Part shown: one piece after another, positions 1-5,502 of the stretch | How the letters are laid out: every line of letters begins with the position of its first letter | Position numbering within the stretch: position 1 is the stretch's first letter | Source: Caldifarciminota bacterium | GTDB lineage: Bacteria > Hydrothermota > Hydrothermia > B15-G9 | Reading direction: 5' to 3' | DNA length: 5,502 nucleotides | Assembly: GCA_027064565.1 (NCBI GenBank) | Contig: JAMOPK010000393.1 | Span: 1 to 5,502, forward strand | Notes under the pieces: model-generated | Databases searched by the model: none | Told to the model about the DNA's origin: nothing | The model's input: the letters and a program-made list of their open reading frames with translations, nothing else | Position numbers and translations under genes: made by a program

Positions 1-33
1 AAGTTTTGTTTCACTTACCATGAGGCCCTAAGG

Positions 34-114
34 ATGAACCCTTTTGAAACTCGGCGTAAGATTATCGAAACTTACGAAGAAACAGGAAACATCAGGAAAA
101 CAGCTAACCTTTAG
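34..114 (+). pseudogene. Possible remnant of a transposase-type helix-turn-helix N-terminus
   Basis: An ATG at 34-36 opens a 26-codon frame that ends at TAG 112-114. A GAGG at 22-25 sits eight bases upstream and could serve as a ribosome binding site. The peptide begins MNPFETRRKIIETYEETG and continues NIRKTANL. The pattern of a basic/acidic helix, then 'TGN', then a segment ending 'TAxL' matches the opening of helix-turn-helix domains in IS630-, IS481- and IS3-like transposases. There the next residues would complete a recognition helix ending near 'VxxWLxxY'. Here a stop intervenes. The only possible continuation I see is a short 'AWLSK' in another frame at 150-164. I infer a decayed insertion-sequence end or orphan fragment. 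It could also be a chance frame, since the similarity is by eye over about 25 residues. Confidence 0.35.
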
Positions 115-217
115 AAAATATGGGAACCCTTGTGCAGGTGCGATGTTGAGCGTGGTTGTCAAAGCTTTTTGCTGAATGCACGATAGATTACTTTCTGATT
201 GATGTGCTGTAAAGGCT
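115..217. other. Intergenic stretch with no recognisable feature
   Basis: No reading frame of useful length, no tRNA-like or rRNA-like segment and no convincing promoter is visible here. There is a short palindrome, AAAGCTTT, at 161-168 followed by two more T residues. The stem is too short to count as a plus-strand terminator. The stretch may be decayed sequence continuing from the fragment at 34-114. Confidence 0.4.
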
Positions 218-244
218 GAGGCGGGGATTCAACTTCCCCGCCTC
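218..244 (-). terminator. GC-rich hairpin just after the protease gene, probable terminator
   Basis: GAGGCGGGGA at 218-227 is perfectly complementary to TCCCCGCCTC at 235-244. This gives a 10-bp stem, eight of its pairs G-C, with a 7-base loop. On the minus strand it begins seven bases after the protease TAA (252-254), which is where an operon terminator is expected. The run that follows in transcript sense is AGCCTTTACAG, so only a weak U stretch is present. It may be a weak or factor-assisted terminator, or an mRNA 3'-end stabilising structure. Because the stem is symmetric it could also stop transcription entering from the plus strand. Confidence 0.55.
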
Positions 245-251
245 CTGGAGG

Positions 252-3200
252 TTATTCCTGTTTTCCGATCTCTTTCATGAGCACCTCGACGGCCTTTTCA
301 ATCTGTGGACCGCCGGGGATGTTATCGTATTCGGGCGGGTTCTCGACGTAGATGTCCGGCTTCACAGGCCCGTTTTCTAAATTTTTACCGTTCAGCCTAT
401 ACCAGCCGACGAAAGGCATTCTCACGACGGTCATCCCGTCGAAAAGCGTCGGATTGTCTGTCCCGATCACAGCGCCGAATGTTGGGACGCCTATCAGTTT
501 GCCCAATTTGAGCTGTTTGAACCCCATCGGGAATATCTCGGCATCGCTGTAACTGTAAGAGTTGATGAGCACGGCAGCCGGTTTGTTCCACAGGAAATCC
601 GGGCTGTAGCTGATATGTGTCGCCCATCTCGACCTGTAATAGCCGTAAGGCACGCGGCTCAGGAAGTTGAGGATTTCGTCGTGCGTCCTGCCGCCGCCGT
701 TGTAGCGAACATCGATGATAAGAGCCTGTTTGTCACGGTTCTTATAGACGTCATCGTAAAATTTCTTCAGGGAGGTGTAACTCATCGCCCGGATGTGAAG
801 GTATCCGATTTTCCCGTGGCTGAGTCTCTCGACGATCTTCCTGTTGCCATCGACCCATGCCTCGTAAACGTGTGTTCTGAGCTGCCATGGGGTTTCAAGG
901 GTCACTTCCTCCTCGTGAGTGACCGGGATGATGCCGGATTTCCACGTGATTAAGACCTTTTTGCCGGCCTTTTTGCGGAGGTAGCTGTAGAAATTGGAGT
1001 CGGGCGAGATTTTTTCGCCGTTTATGGCGGTTATCACATCTCCGGGCTTCAAATGCAGATACCGGTCAGCCACCGACTTTGGAATGACTTTAGATACCCT
1101 GACGCCCGGGCCGTGGTAATTCGGATCGATTTCTATGCCTATTTCGCCGGTGGTTTCCCGATAGGCATCCGGATCGTTGCGCCAGATTCCAAGATGCGAG
1201 GCGTTGAGCTCGCCCAACATCATCGAAAAGACGAGTTCAAATTCCTCAGGTGTCCTGACCCTTGTGTTCCAGTCGTGATATTTCCGGTAAATCGCTTTCC
1301 AATCGACTCCGTGATGGTTGGGATCGTAAAATCCATCTTCGAGTATCCACCAGCCCTGCTTGAAAAGTGCTTCGTTCAACTGTTTCCTTGAGATCCAGAA
1401 AGCGACCGAGAACGGAAGCAAGCTCTTTCCGCCGCTCTTTATGCCTCTATAAAGTTTTTTCTGGTATCCGAAATAGACCGAATTCTTATCCACCATCTCA
1501 AATCCCCATGGTGCCTCCTTGCCGACAAAGACTGAGCCGTTCTCGCCATCGAGCCAATCGACGAATTTGATCTCATGTCCATCGTCATATTCGACGTCAA
1601 TCGTCATTTCGTTGCCATCAGGGTCCTGAGTCCACCAGAAATAACCGCCTTTGTAGGAGACGATTTCGTGGATTCTGTCCTGAATCCCGTCGAAGTCGAT
1701 CTTGATTGTGTCATAGGCCTCCACGCTATCCCGATGCTCTTTCCACCATGAGAGGTCGTGTGAAGCGTCCTCCTTGCGGAGCCAGACGAACCTGAGGGTA
1801 AGCTCCCTGTTTGTCTCCCTTGAGGCGTAGTTGATTCGCCTTCCGTCGGATGACCACATTGGCTTGTAGTCGTCCCTGACGCTGTTGGTGATGTTGATGG
1901 GCTTTTTGCTCCCATCGGCAGGCACCACAAAGATGTCCTCACGCCAGCCGATGACAGTGCTGCTGAAGGCTATCCATCGGCTGTCAGGCGACCATTCCGG
2001 CCAGTTGACGTCCATGTCGGCGATCTTTTTCCTGCCTGTGCCGTCGGAATCCATGACGTATAGCCTGTCTTCGACCTGAAAGCTGATCTTCTTGCCATCC
2101 GGTGAATAGCATGGATTGTGCTCTGACACATCCGTCTTTGTGAGCCGTTTTTCCTTGATCCGATAGGCGTCCACCAGCTTTTTCGTTGTATCCACAGGCT
2201 CGGCGGTGTAGATTTCGTAGTTGCCATCCCGCAGAGAGACGTAGATGAGTTTTTCCTCAGAAGGATGCCAGCGCACCTCTCTCTCCACGTCGGGCGTCCT
2301 TGTTATCCTGTTGATTTTGCCGTCACCATCCTCGCTGATATCCATGACATAGATGTCGCCCCAGACGACGAATGCTATTTCGCTCCCATCCGGCTTGACG
2401 GCAAAGTCCCTGGTCCCTTTGTTTGCAGTGATGTATTGTGGATCCATGAGCTTGTGATCCTGAGGCACGTAGAACTTCAGCTCTCGAATCGAACTGTCCT
2501 CGACCGAATAGCTGTAGAGTTTATCGAACACCTGAAAAACGATGATCCTGCCGTCCCGCGATATGCTCGGATAGATGACATCCTCTTTGAAATGCGTAAT
2601 TTGCTGCCTGTTTGAGCCGTCCCGATCCATGACCCAGAGGTTGGCGATGGAGTCCTCACCCTCGTTTGACACAAAATAGATCCTGTTATCGACCGCCGAG
2701 AACATGGGCCATCCGTCGCGGCCTTCAAAGTCGGTGAGCTTAATCGGATGCTGGTCGGAGAGCGACATCTTCCAGATGTCCCAGTTTGCGCTTCCACGAT
2801 ACCTCTTGCGCCACCAGTTGTTGGCTCCACGAATGAAAAGGACGGTGTCGGTTCCTGGGATCGTCGTGACGAGTCCCATATCGAAATTTACGATCCTTTC
2901 GGGATTGCCGCCGTTTACAGAAATCCGATAGATCGCGCGCCTGAACTCCGTTCTGGTTGAGCCAAAATAAATGTATTTGCCGTCATCACTCCAGAAATAT
3001 GGTCTATCCCATGCGGAATGGTAGGTTAATCGTTTCGGAGGCGCAGAACCATCGGCTGGGATGATGAAGATGTCACCGCCACCATATCGGTCTGACACGA
3101 AGGCGATCCACTTGCCGTCCGGTGACCATGCTGAGACGCCCTCGAATCCTTCGGATACGGTCAACCTGTGTGCCTCGCCACCTTCGATCGGCGCGACCCA

Positions 3201-3329
3201 GATGTCGCCCATGTAGGAAAACGAAACGTATTTGCCATCAGGCGATAACGCCGGAAAAAATGCTCCTCTTACCAGCCCCGAATCGGGGAATATGACCATT
3301 GAGATGATAAGTGCAAATGCATGTAACAT
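252..3329 (-). CDS. Tricorn-type serine protease, possibly exported
   Basis: This is a 1025-residue Tricorn protease homologue (peptidase family S41B); Thermoplasma Tricorn is about 1070 residues. Family members cut oligopeptides to short products and can form large oligomers. Residues 1-22 form a short hydrophobic N-terminus (MLHAFALIISMVIF), probably a signal peptide with a weak basic region. Residues 24-515 carry about ten propeller repeats with 'SPDGK..I.F' and 'DI.V...DG' motifs, enough for the six- and seven-bladed propellers of the family. The C1 domain follows (about 540-725) with Ser711-His712 in 'NASHLGIW'. The PDZ domain is about 727-800, and C2 (835-1020) has 'DVRYNGGG' (873-880, oxyanion loop), nucleophile Ser928-Asp929 in 'SYSDAE', and Glu985 in 'LENGPVKPD'. 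All tetrad positions known from the family are therefore present and it should be active. An open frame reaches back to an ATG at 3419, but I chose 3329. It has AAAGGAG six bases upstream and begins the hydrophobic segment, whereas the longer form would overlap the kinase gene by 61 bases. The kinase stop lies 29 bases upstream, so the two are probably co-transcribed. Confidence 0.93.
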   Translation of the reverse strand: MLHAFALIISMVIFPDSGLVRGAFFPALSPDGKYVSFSYMGDIWVAPIEGGEAHRLTVSEGFEGVSAWSPDGKWIAFVSDRYGGGDIFIIPADGSAPPKRLTYHSAWDRPYFWSDDGKYIYFGSTRTEFRRAIYRISVNGGNPERIVNFDMGLVTTIPGTDTVLFIRGANNWWRKRYRGSANWDIWKMSLSDQHPIKLTDFEGRDGWPMFSAVDNRIYFVSNEGEDSIANLWVMDRDGSNRQQITHFKEDVIYPSISRDGRIIVFQVFDKLYSYSVEDSSIRELKFYVPQDHKLMDPQYITANKGTRDFAVKPDGSEIAFVVWGDIYVMDISEDGDGKINRITRTPDVEREVRWHPSEEKLIYVSLRDGNYEIYTAEPVDTTKKLVDAYRIKEKRLTKTDVSEHNPCYSPDGKKISFQVEDRLYVMDSDGTGRKKIADMDVNWPEWSPDSRWIAFSSTVIGWREDIFVVPADGSKKPINITNSVRDDYKPMWSSDGRRINYASRETNRELTLRFVWLRKEDASHDLSWWKEHRDSVEAYDTIKIDFDGIQDRIHEIVSYKGGYFWWTQDPDGNEMTIDVEYDDGHEIKFVDWLDGENGSVFVGKEAPWGFEMVDKNSVYFGYQKKLYRGIKSGGKSLLPFSVAFWISRKQLNEALFKQGWWILEDGFYDPNHHGVDWKAIYRKYHDWNTRVRTPEEFELVFSMMLGELNASHLGIWRNDPDAYRETTGEIGIEIDPNYHGPGVRVSKVIPKSVADRYLHLKPGDVITAINGEKISPDSNFYSYLRKKAGKKVLITWKSGIIPVTHEEEVTLETPWQLRTHVYEAWVDGNRKIVERLSHGKIGYLHIRAMSYTSLKKFYDDVYKNRDKQALIIDVRYNGGGRTHDEILNFLSRVPYGYYRSRWATHISYSPDFLWNKPAAVLINSYSYSDAEIFPMGFKQLKLGKLIGVPTFGAVIGTDNPTLFDGMTVVRMPFVGWYRLNGKNLENGPVKPDIYVENPPEYDNIPGGPQIEKAVEVLMKEIGKQE

Positions 3330-3335
3330 GGCAAA

Positions 3336-3342
3336 CTCCTTT
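3336..3342 (-). promoter_or_regulatory. Ribosome binding site that fixes the protease start
   Basis: On the minus strand AAAGGAG is followed by a six-base spacer (TTTGCC) and the ATG at 3329-3327. This near-ideal Shine-Dalgarno sequence lies in the 29-base gap between the kinase stop and the protease start. It is the main reason for preferring the internal ATG over the one at 3419. The gap has no room for a separate promoter with -35 and -10 elements, though one could lie inside the end of the kinase gene. Confidence 0.8.
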
Positions 3343-3358
3343 GTAGGGGTTTTATGAA

Positions 3359-5502
3359 TTATGCTGGATTTCCGGGCAGACGGACAACAAATTTCGCCCC
3401 ACCGAGTTCGGAACGACAATCGGAAACCTCTATTTTTCCCCGATGAAGCTCCACTATCTTTTTGACAAGCGCGAGTCCAAGACCGAATCCCTTCCTTTTG
3501 GTTCTGCCCCGCCTGAAAGTGTCAAAAACGGAGTCCCTTTCATCCTCAGGTATCCCGGTGCCATCGTCGCAAACCTCAATGACCACGTCCTCTCTATCCC
3601 TGTAACACCTGATCCTTGCTCTGGAGTTGGAATACTTCAAAGCGTTGTCTATCAAGTTATTGACAGCGACTCCCATCATGTCCGGGTTTCCATAAGCTGA
3701 GAGAGAATCGGGAAGCTCAAGTGTAAGTTCCTTATCGGGATATTTCTTTTTCACCTCTTCGGCCTCACGTTTGATTACTTGCGTTATGTCAAATTCAGTG
3801 AATGTTTCAGAGGCTGTTTCTCGGTCAAGTTTCGAGAAATAAACGAACTGATTGATGAGGGACTCGAGATTGTTGGCCGATGTTATGATAGCGTCGAGGA
3901 ATTTCTCGTTGAAATTTTCCGGATTCCGCTTCAGGAGTCTGGCGTATTCCCTTATGACCGTCACGGGCGTGGAGAACTGATGGGTGAGTCCGTAAAGTGC
4001 GAACTCACGAGCCTCAAGGAGTTCCTTAAGGCGGGTGATGTCGTAAAGGACTATAGTTAAACCACTCAGTCCCTCCTCCGATGTGAAAAATGAAGCGCCG
4101 ACACCGTATGTCTCGCCGGTAAGTTTGTTTGTGATCTCGCCAAAGGCGTGAGGTTTCATTTCCGTGAGCACCCTGCGAAAATCGATGTCTGTTTGAAGAT
4201 GTTGTTGGTTTTCAAAGATATCTAAGATGTTCATTCTTTTGGCCTCGGAAATGGATAGTCCAAGTGCCCGTGCTGCCCTATCGTTCAGATACCTGATGTT
4301 TCCAAAGGCATCGGTGATAATAAGTCCCCCCTGAACCGTGTTTAGAAGAACGTTGAATGCCTTGTTTTGAGTCCTGATTTTCTCTTCAGCAAGCATTAAG
4401 TTTTTAACGGCTTTGTCCAGCCCCCCAAACAGCAATGTCCCACCCTTTTTTGAAAGCATATAAGTCTTTATGAGCGGTATAAACGTTTCTTGAATGTATT
4501 TTTGGGCTTGCCCCGATGGTTCCGGCTCGACACACAACTTGATGCCGGTATCTACATCGAATTTGTAAGTTCCGGGTGGACATTCCTTTGCGATGATGAC
4601 GTTCTTGAAGCCGAACAGTTTTTTGATACCATTTTCTATCCCATCCAGTTTCCCTTTTTCAAGCGAGGGCAACATTATCGGTTCGTCCTTCAATGCATAT
4701 GTCAGCCGAACGACTTTTCGAGATAATTGGTAGAACCTCACAATAAGACCGACAAAGGCAGTGAGCGTCCCAAGAACGAACAGTTCCGTGTAAGGAACAA
4801 GGATGTTGTATTCTTTGAAAAGGTAATAGGAAAGGGCGAAAGCAGCGACCATGGTTATCAAAATACCGCTGAGTGCCACGTAAATGTTTCTGTATTCCAT
4901 TACCCACGCCATGATACCCATAAGGAGGAAAGCAATAATCAGGAATGTCGTCTCACTGACCGGTTTGACCACCATATCTTTTAAGAACATCCCAATGATG
5001 TTAGCTTGAACCCCCACTCCGGACATGGGATTGGAGTTCTTGCTGAGTGGGGTTATAAACTGATCTTGCTCTGTTCCGGTAGCTGTAAGTCCGATAAGCA
5101 CTATTTTGTCTTTAAAAACAGATGGATCAAAACCTGGTTCAAACAATCTGTAGAATGGGACATTAACAAAACCGGTTTCCTGTGAGAGATAGTTTATGTA
5201 GAAGCTGTGATCTTTAAAAAGTTTAATTTTGAGATCCCCAAGACAATATGTTTTCTTTTCGGGATTATAGCAGACCGAATCCAGAGGTATCCCCTTATAA
5301 ATTCGGTATATTTCTATGGAAAATGCAGGCACATTTATGGAGTCTCTTTCCGGGATAAATGCATAAGCCTTCCTGATTGTGCCATCTATGGAATGGCTGA
5401 GGACAACGTGTCCAGTGGAACGGGCCACGAGGTTGTAGGGAAAAAGCGATCCCATGATCCGATTCTTTTCCGTGCTTACCATGGGGAGAACGACGTCTCC
5501 GT
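3359..5502 (-). CDS. CHASE2-PAS sensor histidine kinase, 5' end beyond the window
   Basis: This is a membrane sensor kinase that autophosphorylates on histidine and passes the phosphate to a response regulator. The frame stays open upstream of the ATG at 5482 (codons G-D-V-V-L-P precede it) to the window edge. 'VVLP' is typical CHASE2 interior, so that ATG is not the start. The first part of CHASE2 and any N-terminal membrane helix are missing. Counting the Met at 5482 as residue 1, CHASE2 covers about 1-172 ('GHVVLSHSIDGTIRKAY'; 'FKDKIVLIGLTATG', 123-136). Three membrane helices follow (about 178-195, 200-221, 229-249). An unassigned region at 250-355 leads through a short helix to PAS (about 373-485, 'GLIITDAFGNIRYLN'). 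HisKA has the phospho-acceptor His501 in 'LTHQFSTPV'. HATPase_c (about 595-705) has an N box (Asn609, Asn613), G1 'DDGTGIP' (639-645) and G2 'GFGLGL' (665-670), so it should be catalytically competent. The H-box carries Gln instead of the usual Glu after the His. There is no receiver domain. The protease gene follows 29 bases downstream. The ligand is unknown. Confidence 0.93.
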   Translation of the reverse strand, partial: GDVVLPMVSTEKNRIMGSLFPYNLVARSTGHVVLSHSIDGTIRKAYAFIPERDSINVPAFSIEIYRIYKGIPLDSVCYNPEKKTYCLGDLKIKLFKDHSFYINYLSQETGFVNVPFYRLFEPGFDPSVFKDKIVLIGLTATGTEQDQFITPLSKNSNPMSGVGVQANIIGMFLKDMVVKPVSETTFLIIAFLLMGIMAWVMEYRNIYVALSGILITMVAAFALSYYLFKEYNILVPYTELFVLGTLTAFVGLIVRFYQLSRKVVRLTYALKDEPIMLPSLEKGKLDGIENGIKKLFGFKNVIIAKECPPGTYKFDVDTGIKLCVEPEPSGQAQKYIQETFIPLIKTYMLSKKGGTLLFGGLDKAVKNLMLAEEKIRTQNKAFNVLLNTVQGGLIITDAFGNIRYLNDRAARALGLSISEAKRMNILDIFENQQHLQTDIDFRRVLTEMKPHAFGEITNKLTGETYGVGASFFTSEEGLSGLTIVLYDITRLKELLEAREFALYGLTHQFSTPVTVIREYARLLKRNPENFNEKFLDAIITSANNLESLINQFVYFSKLDRETASETFTEFDITQVIKREAEEVKKKYPDKELTLELPDSLSAYGNPDMMGVAVNNLIDNALKYSNSRARIRCYRDREDVVIEVCDDGTGIPEDERDSVFDTFRRGRTKRKGFGLGLALVKKIVELHRGKIEVSDCRSELGGAKFVVRLPGNPA

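Noticed and set aside
55..76. Inverted repeat CGTAAG / CTTACG with a 10-base spacer
   Set aside because: A 6-bp match inside the short helix-turn-helix-like frame is within chance expectation, and it has no T tract or operator context.
241..251. CCTCCTGGAGG near-palindrome overlapping the terminator stem
   Set aside because: Only a single base separates the arms, so it cannot form a hairpin. It is too short to call as an operator.
615..2960. Several plus-strand frames of 64 to 116 codons opposite the protease gene, and similar ones opposite the kinase
   Set aside because: They lie antisense to strongly conserved coding sequence, have no recognisable domains, and have low-complexity compositions typical of shadow frames.
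2000..3290. Recurrent short motif (reverse complement of 'SPDGK' codons) spaced through the protease gene
   Set aside because: This is the DNA trace of the propeller repeats in the protein, not an independent DNA repeat or CRISPR-like array. Spacing and sequence vary.
3330..3419. Thirty-residue N-terminal extension of the protease starting at 3419
   Set aside because: It overlaps the kinase 3' end by 61 bases, has no good ribosome binding site seen for it, and looks non-homologous (MSFRTRWGEICC). The ATG at 3329 has a near-perfect Shine-Dalgarno sequence.
5480..5482. ATG at 5482 as the true start of the kinase
   Set aside because: The frame is open to the window edge and the residues before it (GDVVLP) read as CHASE2 sequence. 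A start here would cut CHASE2 in the middle.

Overview
This window holds two genes, both on the minus strand, in an arrangement that looks like one transcription unit. It also has a short non-coding tail at the low-coordinate end. Reading in the direction of transcription, from the high coordinates down, the first gene is a membrane sensor histidine kinase (CHASE2, three transmembrane helices, PAS, HisKA, HATPase_c). Its 5' end runs off the window edge at 5502. Its TAA stop is followed after 28 bases by a strong ribosome binding site and the start of a 1025-residue Tricorn-type serine protease. That protein has a short hydrophobic N-terminus, two beta-propellers, a C1 half-domain, a PDZ domain and a C2 half-domain, and the catalytic residues are present. 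A GC-rich hairpin seven bases past the protease stop probably ends the unit.

Region 1-217 contains no intact gene. It has a 26-codon plus-strand reading frame (34-114) that resembles the first helices of a transposase-type helix-turn-helix domain and is cut off by a stop. I read it as a probable remnant, with low confidence.

The organism is clearly a prokaryote: closely spaced co-oriented genes, Shine-Dalgarno sequences and a HisKA kinase. A CHASE2 histidine kinase and a Tricorn homologue with a possible export signal point to a bacterium rather than an archaeon, although the first Tricorn was described in Thermoplasma. Base composition is moderate. No marker gene here allows a phylum to be named.

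Functionally, the kinase should sense something outside the cytoplasmic membrane through CHASE2 and signal through phosphotransfer, but no response regulator lies in the window. The protease is predicted to degrade oligopeptides, probably outside the cytoplasm. Their tight linkage suggests a shared physiological role, such as peptide scavenging or envelope protein turnover under kinase control. That link is inference. The catalytic and signalling cores are ordinary. The points worth a second look are the pairing itself, the kinase's unassigned linker domain and H-box variant, and a likely change in the protease's S1 pocket.
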